Origin: Actinomycetota bacterium
GTDB taxonomy: Bacteria > Actinomycetota > Acidimicrobiia > Actinomarinales > Actinomarinaceae
NCBI GenBank assembly: GCA_027729925.1
Contig: JAQCEB010000023.1
Span: forward strand, 1 to 13,045
Reading direction: 5' to 3'
DNA: 13,045 nt
Each line of letters opens with the position of its first letter. Positions within the stretch are counted from its first letter, which is position 1. The notes beneath the pieces were generated by a model, which saw only the letters and a list, made by a program, of their open reading frames with translations, did no database searches and was not told where the DNA came from. Positions 1 through 5,500 of this stretch are shown one piece after another. A program made the position numbers and the translations under genes.

Positions 1-2
1 CT

Positions 3-353
3 TTAGAAATTGCAAATTCTGAGTTCATAAAAGCATCTCAGTTAATTGGTGGTAAAAATTACTATATTGCAACAAGGCACATATTACCTGTTGTAGTTCC
101 TTATTCAGTCAGCTATATGCTTGCAAGCACAACTTATGGAATTTTAGCGTACGGCTTTGCTTCTTTTTTTGGTCAAGTTGGGTGGACTCCTAATTGGGGA
201 ATGATGATTTATGATGCTATTACTTACGGATCTTACTTAGGTGGGGTCAATTATTGGAACCTACTTCCACCAACATTTGGTTTTATGCTGTGTACAAGTA
301 GTTTTTATTTTTTAAGCTTGAGTGTTAAGAAACAATATGGAATTAGTATTTGA
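3..353 (+). CDS. Peptide/nickel-type ABC transporter permease, DppC/OppC family (5' partial)
   Basis: C-terminal 116 residues of an inner-membrane permease of the binding-protein-dependent type; the reading frame is open to the left edge. The visible part begins in the cytoplasmic EAA coupling loop (SEFIKASQLIGG, then the RHILPVVVP segment), which docks on the ATPase subunits. It is followed by the Gly/Ser-rich helix (ASFFG) and the PNWGMMIYDA stretch that corresponds to the PxWGxMl region of DppC/OppC proteins. A last hydrophobic helix (LLPPTFGFMLCTSSFYFLSL) and a short basic tail end the protein at a TGA codon. The family imports di/oligopeptides, or sometimes nickel or other solutes; the substrate cannot be told from this fragment. 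The solute-binding protein and the other permease presumably lie upstream. The permease assignment is firm, the substrate is not. Confidence 0.85.
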   Translation, partial: LEIANSEFIKASQLIGGKNYYIATRHILPVVVPYSVSYMLASTTYGILAYGFASFFGQVGWTPNWGMMIYDAITYGSYLGGVNYWNLLPPTFGFMLCTSSFYFLSLSVKKQYGISI

Positions 354-373
354 AATATTAATTAAATTTTCGA

Positions 374-379
374 TAAGAT
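374..379 (+). promoter_or_regulatory. Predicted -10 box of plsC (leaderless)
   Basis: TAAGAT matches the TAnnnT -10 pattern and stands exactly six bases before the plsC ATG at 386, so transcription would begin at the A of the start codon. No Shine-Dalgarno sequence precedes the ATG. The same geometry recurs at other promoters in this window. Confidence 0.5.
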
Positions 380-385
380 TCTTAC

Positions 386-1114
386 ATGAATAGAAAGTTA
401 ACTTTTTCAATACTTCTTAAAACTTTAATTTTATTTCCATTTTTCATAATTTGTATATTAAGTCCAATAGTTATTCTTATCGTTTTATCTTCTTTCATAC
501 CAAAAGGAAATTATTTAGCTTCTAAACTTTACGAATTCTTTGGTTGGATTGGATTAAAAATAGTTGGTATTAATTTAGTTGTAGATGGAAAAGAAAATAT
601 AGATAAAAACAAAAATTATGTCATTGTTTCTAATCATCCTTCAACTTTAGATATCTTTACACATATAAATGGAATTCCTATACAAACTAGATTCTTAACA
701 AAAGCTGAACTTTATAAAATACCAATTTTTGGTAGAGCATTAAAAGTTCTTGGTCTCCCAAAAATAGATAGAAAAAATGCTAAAGCTAATTTTGAAAAAA
801 TTAATGAATCAATTCAAAAAGTTATTGATTCTAAAATATCAATTTTGGTTTTTCCTGAGGGAAAGAGAAGTAACACCAATAAACTCTTACCGTTTAAGAA
901 AGGTGCAGCATTTGTTGCTAAAGAATTTAACTTGCCAATTATTCCAGTCGTATCTCATAATGCCCATAATTTAATGCAAAAAGGTGAAATCTGGTTAAGG
1001 AAAGGAACTATAAAATTAGAAATCTTAAATCCTATTGAAAATATTCAAGATTTAACTGTAGAGGAACTGACTGAACTTTGTTATAAAGTAATTGAAGAAA
1101 AATTATCTAGTTAA
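386..1114 (+). CDS. plsC: 1-acyl-sn-glycerol-3-phosphate acyltransferase (PlsC family)
   Basis: 242 residues, normal size for the family. It transfers an acyl group to position 2 of lysophosphatidic acid to give phosphatidic acid, the second acylation in phospholipid synthesis at the cytoplasmic membrane. A hydrophobic N-terminal segment (about residues 10-37) anchors it. The acyltransferase motifs appear in order: NHPSTLD (83-89, the HX4D catalytic pair His84/Asp89), GLPKIDR (123-129, motif II), FPEGKRS (156-162, motif III, phosphate binding) and LPIIPVV (183-189, motif IV). The start at 386 is chosen because the membrane anchor follows directly and a -10 box sits six bases upstream. The last 12 bases overlap the convergent FMN reductase gene. 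Other LPLAT-family acyltransferases share these motifs, so exact acceptor specificity is inferred. Confidence 0.88.
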   Translation: MNRKLTFSILLKTLILFPFFIICILSPIVILIVLSSFIPKGNYLASKLYEFFGWIGLKIVGINLVVDGKENIDKNKNYVIVSNHPSTLDIFTHINGIPIQTRFLTKAELYKIPIFGRALKVLGLPKIDRKNAKANFEKINESIQKVIDSKISILVFPEGKRSNTNKLLPFKKGAAFVAKEFNLPIIPVVSHNAHNLMQKGEIWLRKGTIKLEILNPIENIQDLTVEELTELCYKVIEEKLSS

Positions 1115-1651
1115 AAATAAGTTGATGTGATTTTGTATTTTACTTACTAGTTCTTGATTCGATTCAAGAATTAATTCATTATTTAAATAATCATTTTTAT
1201 TTATTAATAGAAAATTGCTATCTACATTGAATCCATAATTTTCGAGCTGAAGTTTTAATATATCAAATGCTTTTTGAGCATTACCTCCAGATCCGTTTAC
1301 TGCAGAAACAACCTTAACATATTTATTTTTGAATAATTGATTATATTCAAAACCTTCAAAGCTTAATGACAACCAATCTAGGGTATTCTTTAAATGTGCT
1401 AGATACCCCCCATTAAAAACAGGACTAAAAATTAATACTTTATTACAAGACTTTAACGAATCTCTAATTTCAATTATATTTTTTGGTACTTGTGATTCTC
1501 TTTCTAGCAAAAATGGAATATCAGAATATAGATTCGTAAAAAGATAACTCACTATTTTATTTTCTACTAAGTATTTGTGAGTGAAGTTAGCTAATAGATT
1601 ATTTTTTGAATCATTGCTAGTGCCAGATCCCAAAATCAATATTTTTGACAT
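1103..1651 (-). CDS. NADPH-dependent FMN reductase-like flavoprotein
   Basis: 182 residues with the flavodoxin-like fold of the NADPH-dependent FMN reductase family: soluble, FMN-binding enzymes that reduce quinones, azo dyes, metals or flavin using NAD(P)H. Visible features are the first beta strand and phosphate loop (KILILGSGTSNDSKNN, residues 3-18), the flavin-contacting segment SPVFNGGYLAHLKNTLDWLS (76-95; commonly SPEYNxSxPGxLKNAIDW in the family) and a glycine-rich NGSGGNAQKAFDIL loop (119-132). The start at 1651 is preferred to the in-frame ATG at 1657 because CATAAT lies exactly six bases upstream of it. The gene is divergent from csaA with about 28 bases between starts, and its 3' end overlaps plsC by 12 bases. 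The physiological substrate is unknown. Confidence 0.82.
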   Translation of the reverse strand: MSKILILGSGTSNDSKNNLLANFTHKYLVENKIVSYLFTNLYSDIPFLLERESQVPKNIIEIRDSLKSCNKVLIFSPVFNGGYLAHLKNTLDWLSLSFEGFEYNQLFKNKYVKVVSAVNGSGGNAQKAFDILKLQLENYGFNVDSNFLLINKNDYLNNELILESNQELVSKIQNHINLFLTR

Positions 1652-1657
1652 GAACAT

Positions 1658-1663
1658 ATTATG
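1658..1663 (-). promoter_or_regulatory. Predicted -10 box of the FMN reductase gene
   Basis: On the minus strand the hexamer reads CATAAT and ends six bases before the ATG at 1651, the same spacing as at the other promoters here. It helps choose 1651 over 1657 as the start. It lies within the 28-base interval shared with the divergent csaA promoter. Confidence 0.4.
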
Positions 1664-1667
1664 TAAT

Positions 1668-1673
1668 TATGTT
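1668..1673 (+). promoter_or_regulatory. Predicted -10 box of csaA (leaderless)
   Basis: TATGTT (TAnnnT) ends six bases before the csaA ATG at 1680. The divergent FMN reductase -10 is only a few bases away, so the two promoters probably compete or are co-regulated. Confidence 0.45.
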
Positions 1674-1679
1674 TGTTAT

Positions 1680-2015
1680 ATGAATAACGAGAAAATAGAA
1701 TTCTTTAATAATCTCGATATTAGAGTCGGAAGAATAGTAAAAGCTGAAGTTTTCAAAGAAGCTAAAAAACCCGCATATAAACTAAACATTTTTTTTGGTG
1801 ATGATATAGGTTTTAAAAAATCAAGCGCACAAATTACAAATTATAAAATTAGTGAACTTATTGATAGAAAATGTATAGCAATAATAAATATTGGAAGTAG
1901 GCAAATTGGTCCCTTTACTAGTGAATGTTTAGTTCTAGGTTCACAAGATAGTGAAGGCGTTGTTTTACTTTTAGATGTAGATTCACAGGCTAAACCTGGT
2001 GATAAGATTTCTTAA
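1680..2015 (+). CDS. csaA: CsaA-like tRNA-binding domain protein / export chaperone
   Basis: 111 residues, the typical length of CsaA, a small dimeric OB-fold protein related to the C-terminal tRNA-binding domain of methionyl-tRNA synthetase. In Bacillus it was described as a chaperone associated with protein export. The protein aligns with the family end to end: FFNNLDIRVGRIVKAE (8-23), EAKKPAYKLNIFFG (27-40), KKSSAQITNY (46-55) and RQIGPFTSECLVLG (74-87). The frame stays open upstream to 1581, but the family N-terminus and the -10 box six bases upstream fix the start at 1680. The gene ends at TAA, four bases into the convergent thioredoxin-like gene. The family is clear; whether its main role is chaperone or RNA binding is not settled by sequence. 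Confidence 0.9.
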   Translation: MNNEKIEFFNNLDIRVGRIVKAEVFKEAKKPAYKLNIFFGDDIGFKKSSAQITNYKISELIDRKCIAIINIGSRQIGPFTSECLVLGSQDSEGVVLLLDVDSQAKPGDKIS

Positions 2016-2500
2016 TAATTTAATTTTTTCAAAAAATAATTTGAATTAAATGAACCAACTCTCTTTGCAATTGAGTTGAAATTTTTATCAACCAATACAT
2101 AGGAGGGAGTGTATTTTAAATTGTATTTTTTAATATACTCATGATTTCTATCTTTTGAAGCATTAATTGATATAAAGTTGATTTCTGGAAACTTTTTTTG
2201 GAACTCATTAACTATGAGTTTTGATGCAGTACAACCTAGTCAGTAATCCGAATAAAATTCTATAATTGAAAATTTAAAGACACTATTTAAACTAGATTGA
2301 TTATTACGTTTTGAAGTGTACAACTTTAAACTATAAAAAATTAAAAACAAAACGAAAAATACTAAAAACATATTTAGTGGTAAAGAAATTAATTCATTTA
2401 ATAACAGTAGAAAAATTACTAATCCAATTGGTACATAAATAATACTGTAACTATTCAAAAACTTGAAAATTATTTTTTTCATACTTTTTAAGTAAAACAT
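2012..2500 (-). CDS. Membrane-anchored thioredoxin-like protein, candidate selenoprotein (UGA at 2240-2242 read as selenocysteine)
   Basis: Read through one in-frame UGA, this gives 162 residues. Residues 1-16 are basic, followed by two hydrophobic helices (about 18-38 and 42-61) and a basic stretch (YTSKRNNQ), which by the positive-inside rule puts the C-terminal domain in the cytoplasm. A thioredoxin fold follows: beta strand IIEFYSDY (79-86), then U-L-G-C (87-90) where thioredoxins have CXXC, helix ASKLIVNEFQKKFPE, strand INFISINAS, and the cis-proline loop KYTPSYVLVD (Pro132). No other stop occurs in the 77 codons from the UGA to the TAA at 2012-2014. The frame ends four bases into csaA, the same tight convergent overlap seen elsewhere in the window. 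UGA is a genuine stop in three neighbouring genes (permease, cbiQ, cbiO), so it is not globally reassigned. The start may be 2500 or the ATG at 2482 (156 residues). Alternatives are a nonsense mutation or base error turning a Cys codon (TGT/TGC) into TGA. The thioredoxin fold is seen directly; selenocysteine is inferred. Confidence 0.72.
2202..2220 (-). promoter_or_regulatory. Candidate bacterial SECIS hairpin
   Basis: In the minus-strand mRNA, AACUCAU and AUGAGUU form a perfect 7-bp stem around the loop AGUUA. The loop begins 27 bases after the UGA (26 bases between, positions 2239-2214). Bacterial SECIS elements lie inside the coding region just downstream of the UGA, with a small apical loop roughly 16-37 bases away and a G among the first two loop bases; this hairpin meets those criteria. 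It could be chance in AT-rich sequence, and no SelB has been examined. Confidence 0.5.
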
Positions 2501-2505
2501 ATAAT
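2500..2505 (+). promoter_or_regulatory. Predicted -10 box of the Fur-family gene
   Basis: A perfect TATAAT ends nine bases before the GTG start at 2515, giving a transcript with a leader of about three bases or none. On the opposite strand the overlapping TATTAT (2501-2506) could serve the divergent thioredoxin-like gene if that gene starts at 2482. The two starts, 2500 and 2515, are only 14 bases apart. Confidence 0.5.
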
Positions 2506-2514
2506 AATTAATAA

Positions 2515-2925
2515 GTGGAATTAATAAATAAAATCAAAAAAGAAGGTAAAAGAATTACTGAACCTAGAGAAATAGTTTGTAATATATTAGAAAAGTCGGG
2601 ACATAAACATTTTACCGCTGAAGAACTTTTCAAGAAAGCTAAAAAAGTAAACTCCTCGATAGATCTAACAACAGTATATAGAACATTAGATTTGCTTGAA
2701 GAATTAAATTTAATAGAACACTCTCATAGAATTCATCAATCAGGGATTTATTTTATTAAACATACAAAACATCATGTTCATTTATCATGTGAAAGCTGCG
2801 GTGAAATTGTAAATATTAATCAAAAAACTCAAAAACAAATTGAAAAATTGTTATTAAATGAATCAAATTTTAAAAATATAAATTCGCATTTCACTTATTC
2901 AGGTCACTGTAATAAATGTAAATAA
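2515..2925 (+). CDS. Fur-family metal-dependent transcriptional regulator
   Basis: 136 residues, the normal size for Fur/Zur/Nur/PerR. An N-terminal winged helix (about 1-80) includes KRITEPREIVCNIL and the recognition helix LTTVYRTLDLLEEL (51-64). The C-terminal dimerisation domain carries metal ligands HHVHLSCESCG (His86, His87, His89; Cys92 and Cys95) and a second CXXC near the end (HCNKC; His131, Cys132, Cys135), the four-Cys structural zinc site. The start is GTG at 2515, with TATAAT nine bases upstream. It lies 37 bases upstream of the ECF transporter genes cbiQO, with a Fur-family-type inverted repeat in between. It probably represses that transporter in response to its metal. Sequence alone does not separate Fur, Zur and Nur; the neighbouring cbiQO genes and the TTGCAA-N5-TTGCAT operator favour nickel/cobalt, or less likely zinc. 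Confidence 0.9.
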   Translation: MELINKIKKEGKRITEPREIVCNILEKSGHKHFTAEELFKKAKKVNSSIDLTTVYRTLDLLEELNLIEHSHRIHQSGIYFIKHTKHHVHLSCESCGEIVNINQKTQKQIEKLLLNESNFKNINSHFTYSGHCNKCK

Positions 2926-2934
2926 ATATTTTAT

Positions 2935-2949
2935 TGCAAATGATTTGCA
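2935..2949. promoter_or_regulatory. Fur-family operator, 7-1-7 inverted repeat upstream of cbiQ
   Basis: TGCAAATGATTTGCA is a perfect 15-base inverted repeat with a single central base, the 7-1-7 layout of Fur-family boxes. The symmetry extends to 2926-2958 with one mismatched pair (2934/2950). It lies one base upstream of the inferred cbiQ -10 (2951-2956), so a bound repressor would block RNA polymerase. The half-sites (TTGCAA-N5-TTGCAT) resemble the nickel regulator (Nur) box described in Streptomyces more than classic iron boxes. Regulation by the adjacent Fur-family protein is inferred. Confidence 0.68.
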
Positions 2950-2950
2950 T

Positions 2951-2956
2951 TAAAAT
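2951..2956 (+). promoter_or_regulatory. Predicted -10 box of cbiQ (leaderless)
   Basis: TAAAAT ends six bases before the ATG at 2963, the spacing found at the other leaderless starts here. A second, perfect TATAAT (2956-2961) is too close to the ATG to place the transcription start at or before it. The hexamer adjoins the inverted repeat at 2935-2949. Confidence 0.5.
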
Positions 2957-2962
2957 ATAATA

Positions 2963-3727
2963 ATGGAAACAAGCCACCATCACCACTTAGAAATACACAA
3001 CTTTTCAAAACTAAATGCTGTTAAACCTCAAACAAAACTCTTAGTAATCTTTTTAATTATTTTGTCAATAGCATTCTATAAAATGGAAACTCTAAATCTT
3101 TTTTTTATACATGTAAGTTCAGTAATCTATTTATTAATCATTTCAAAAATTACATTTAAAACTTATATAAAACGTTTATCAATTGATATTCCTTTTGTCC
3201 TTTTTGCATTTTTTTTACCGTTTATAAGCAAAGGAAGTGGAAAAGTTGCATGGGAGATAATGGGTTTAGCTGTTTATGAAACAGGTTTAATAGAAATGAG
3301 AAATTTAATTATAAAAATTACATTATGTGTAACTCTTGCAATAATATTAACTGCAACCACTTCTACTGTTGAAATTATTTATGGAATGCAAAAGTTAAAA
3401 ATTTCTCCTCTTTTAATCTCTATTTTCTCATTTGCAATACGCTACATCGATGTATTTATTGACGAGTTAAAGCGTGTTAAAACTTCTATGAAATCTAGAG
3501 GATATTCCGAGAAAGGTTTAAAAAATTTAAAACCAATTGCATTTGCCTCAGGTGCAATGTTAATTCGTGGTTACGAAAGAGGTGAAAGGGTCTATAATTC
3601 TATGATTTCTAGAGGTTTTAATGGCTATTTAGAACTTCATGATAGAGAATATATAAGTTCAAATACCATTTTTTTAATTGGGATTTTTTGTTTAGCGACT
3701 ACAATTTTTGAGCAATTTGTAATATGA
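2963..3727 (+). CDS. cbiQ: ECF transporter transmembrane (T) component, CbiQ family
   Basis: 254 residues. The T component of an energy-coupling-factor importer links a substrate-binding membrane S component to the ATPases. The protein has several hydrophobic segments (about 26-37, 45-61, 76-88, 115-131, 148-158 and 235-250). The two cytoplasmic coupling helices carry the characteristic x-R-G signatures: MKSRGYS (176-182) and MISRGFN (214-220), here SRG instead of the commoner ARG. The N-terminus is His-rich (SHHHHLEIH, residues 4-12), which could bind a metal such as nickel, cobalt or zinc. The start is ATG 2963, with no in-frame alternative nearby. The gene ends in ATGA shared with cbiO, so the two are translationally coupled. 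No CbiM/NikM-type S component lies in the window, so the metal substrate is inferred from the Fur-family neighbour and operator. Confidence 0.87.
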   Translation: METSHHHHLEIHNFSKLNAVKPQTKLLVIFLIILSIAFYKMETLNLFFIHVSSVIYLLIISKITFKTYIKRLSIDIPFVLFAFFLPFISKGSGKVAWEIMGLAVYETGLIEMRNLIIKITLCVTLAIILTATTSTVEIIYGMQKLKISPLLISIFSFAIRYIDVFIDELKRVKTSMKSRGYSEKGLKNLKPIAFASGAMLIRGYERGERVYNSMISRGFNGYLELHDREYISSNTIFLIGIFCLATTIFEQFVI

Positions 3728-4467
3728 ATAATTATCTTTCAATTAAAAATTTATCTTTTGAATATCCAGATGGGTTTAAAGCTTTAGACAATATTTCATT
3801 AAATTTAGCTGAAAAAGGTAGGTTAGGAATCTTAGGTCCAAATGGTGCTGGTAAAACTACTCTCCTTCTTCACTTAAATGGTATTCTTGGAAAGTTAAAT
3901 GGTGATATATCTCTTGCTGGCACTCCTTTTACTGACGAAAATATTAAAAATATAAGAAAATCAGTTGGATTAGTTTTTCAAGATCCAGATGATCAACTCT
4001 TTATGCCAACAGTTCTCGAGGATGTAATGTTCGGACCTAGAAATTTTGGTTTTTCATTTGATGAGGCTAAAGATTTAGCTTTAACAGCACTAGAGAAAGT
4101 AAAAATGCTTGATTTTATTAATAAAGCACCCCATCATTTAAGCTTTGGACAAAAAAGAAAAGTAGCAATAGCAAGCGTACTGGCCTCAAAACCTGATTTG
4201 ATTGTTTTAGATGAACCAAGTTCAAACCTTGATCCTGCATCAAGAAGAGAGCTGATTGAAATTTTAAAAACCTTAAATATTACAATAATCTTAGTAACAC
4301 ACGACTTACCTATGGCTCTTGAAGTTTGTGAAAATAGCTTAATTCTAAATAATGGAAAAATAAAAATTATTGATTCAACTTATAATATTTTAACAAATGA
4401 AAAAATTATGAAGGAAAATAGGCTTGAATTGCCTTTTGGCTTTGCTCTACATCACTTAGAAGATTGA
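3724..4467 (+). CDS. cbiO: ECF transporter ATP-binding (A) component, CbiO family
   Basis: 247 residues, a cytoplasmic ABC ATPase that powers ECF-type import. All motifs are intact: Walker A GPNGAGKTT (38-46), Q-loop VFQDPDDQLF (84-93, the DPDDQLF signature typical of CbiO/EcfA), ABC signature LSFGQKRK (139-146; the Phe for Gly is common in this family), Walker B LIVLDEPSSNLDP (159-171) and the switch His193 in VTHD. Its ATG overlaps the cbiQ stop by four bases. A single ATPase gene suggests a homodimer, or a second ATPase encoded elsewhere. It ends at TGA and overlaps the convergent hydrolase gene by 16 bases. The function is firm; the imported substrate (probably Ni/Co, possibly Zn) is inferred from the regulator. 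Confidence 0.93.
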   Translation: MNNYLSIKNLSFEYPDGFKALDNISLNLAEKGRLGILGPNGAGKTTLLLHLNGILGKLNGDISLAGTPFTDENIKNIRKSVGLVFQDPDDQLFMPTVLEDVMFGPRNFGFSFDEAKDLALTALEKVKMLDFINKAPHHLSFGQKRKVAIASVLASKPDLIVLDEPSSNLDPASRRELIEILKTLNITIILVTHDLPMALEVCENSLILNNGKIKIIDSTYNILTNEKIMKENRLELPFGFALHHLED

Positions 4468-5450
4468 AACTGAGATTGTTTAATAAATTTAATTATTTTA
4501 GTTATTGCCTCTTCAGATTCTTTAATAGGAAAAAAATGCCATGCGTGCCAAAGCTTATTCCAAATTTGTAATTCGACTTTTATATTCTTATCTTTTAATT
4601 TTTTGACAAACTCAATTGCATCGTTAAATAGAAGCTCAGAAGAACTTACTTGAATAAGGGTTTCAGGAAAATTATTTATATCAGCATAAATAGGTGAGAT
4701 TACTGCGTTATCACTTCCATATTCACCAGCATAAAATTCTCCAATATCATGCATTCCATTTAGGATAATTGTTATATCCTTATTCTTTAGAAACTTTCTA
4801 TCTTCGCTTTTATCAGATAAATCTAACCACGGAGACATAAGTATTAATTTATCTGGTGATATTTTAAACTCTTTATCAACAATTAAGCCCGTTGCTAATC
4901 CTCCACCGGCAGACTCACCCATCCAAATTGATGTTTTTTCATTCTCTAAATTATGTAAATATTCTACAACTATCTGTGCATCTTGATGAGCACATGGAAA
5001 ATTGAACTCAGGACTTAATCTATATTCAAAAAAATAAATTACCATTTTTGACTTACTAGTTAATTGTGAAACTAAATTTTTATGCGATGTAAAACTACCC
5101 GCAAAATATCCCCCTCCATGAAAATAGATTCCGAATTTGTCCTCTTCTACTTCATTGGGAATGAATTTATATACAGGTATATTTAAATTTTCTAATTTTT
5201 CAACTTTTACATCTTTTTGAAACTTTGATAGTTGACTACCAGTTCTATTCAGACTGTTTCTAGAATCCAAAGCATAATCAAGTCTTTCTTGAAATGTTGG
5301 ATTCTTAGAAGTTGATTTTATCCTAAGATTGTCCCTTACTTTTCTGATCCTTAAAACAGAAGCATACAAGGGGGTTCTAAATTTAATTGGAAACTTGGGA
5401 GCAATATCAATAGTAAATTTTTCAAGTATTTTTGCTAAAAACTTAACCAT
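4452..5450 (-). CDS. Alpha/beta hydrolase, hormone-sensitive-lipase-type esterase
   Basis: 332 residues with the complete HSL-family (alpha/beta hydrolase fold 3) layout. The oxyanion-hole motif YFHGGGYFAGS covers about 109-119 with HGGG at 111-114. YRLSPEFNFPCAHQDA (143-158) corresponds to the family's YRLAPExxFPAAxxDA. The nucleophile elbow GESAGG (178-183) has Ser180. The catalytic acid is probably Asp277 in ELLFNDA, and the catalytic His302 lies in the WHAWHFFP segment. Family members hydrolyse short-chain carboxylic esters in the cytoplasm; the natural substrate is unknown. A basic N-terminal stretch of about 80 residues may form the cap. The start at 5450 has a perfect TATAAT six bases upstream. 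The 3' end overlaps cbiO by 16 bases, and the gene is divergent from the S51-like fusion gene. Confidence 0.88.
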   Translation of the reverse strand: MVKFLAKILEKFTIDIAPKFPIKFRTPLYASVLRIRKVRDNLRIKSTSKNPTFQERLDYALDSRNSLNRTGSQLSKFQKDVKVEKLENLNIPVYKFIPNEVEEDKFGIYFHGGGYFAGSFTSHKNLVSQLTSKSKMVIYFFEYRLSPEFNFPCAHQDAQIVVEYLHNLENEKTSIWMGESAGGGLATGLIVDKEFKISPDKLILMSPWLDLSDKSEDRKFLKNKDITIILNGMHDIGEFYAGEYGSDNAVISPIYADINNFPETLIQVSSSELLFNDAIEFVKKLKDKNIKVELQIWNKLWHAWHFFPIKESEEAITKIIKFIKQSQFQSSK

Positions 5451-5456
5451 ATTTTA

Positions 5457-5462
5457 ATTATA
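5457..5462 (-). promoter_or_regulatory. Predicted -10 box of the hydrolase gene (leaderless)
   Basis: The minus strand reads TATAAT, ending six bases before the ATG at 5450. This puts the transcription start on the initiation codon. It is part of a 50-base divergent promoter region with 5489-5494. Confidence 0.6.
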
Positions 5463-5488
5463 CAGTTTGGGAACTTTATAAAAAAATA

Positions 5489-5494
5489 TATAAT
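5489..5494 (+). promoter_or_regulatory. Predicted -10 box of the S51-like/CysS-C fusion gene (leaderless)
   Basis: A perfect TATAAT ends six bases before the ATG at 5501, with no Shine-Dalgarno sequence in between. It mirrors the minus-strand TATAAT at 5457-5462. Confidence 0.6.
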
Positions 5495-5500
5495 GTAGTC

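Noticed and set aside
1581..1679. N-terminal extension of CsaA by 33 residues.
   Set aside because: The extra residues are not family-like and run antisense inside the FMN reductase gene; the family N-terminus begins at 1680 with a well-placed -10 box.
2240..2242. UGA read as tryptophan or glycine through a variant genetic code.
   Set aside because: UGA ends the permease, cbiQ and cbiO frames at the family-appropriate lengths, and the position is a redox Cys position, which fits Sec or Cys, not Trp or Gly.
2240..2500. Stand-alone 86-residue small membrane protein.
   Set aside because: It ends in the first strand of a thioredoxin fold (IIEFYSDY), and the rest of the fold continues in the same frame after the UGA, so it is more likely the first half of a recoded or interrupted gene.
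2499..2513. PerR/Fur-like box (ATATAAT-A-ATTAATA) overlapping the regulator's own promoter.
   Set aside because: Only the inner four positions of the right arm are symmetric and the sequence differs from the cbiQ operator; AT-rich promoter composition explains it.
2926..2958. The palindrome as an intrinsic terminator of the Fur-family gene.
   Set aside because: No U-run follows, the symmetrical core has the single-base centre of a protein-binding site rather than a hairpin loop, and the element adjoins the cbiQ -10 box.
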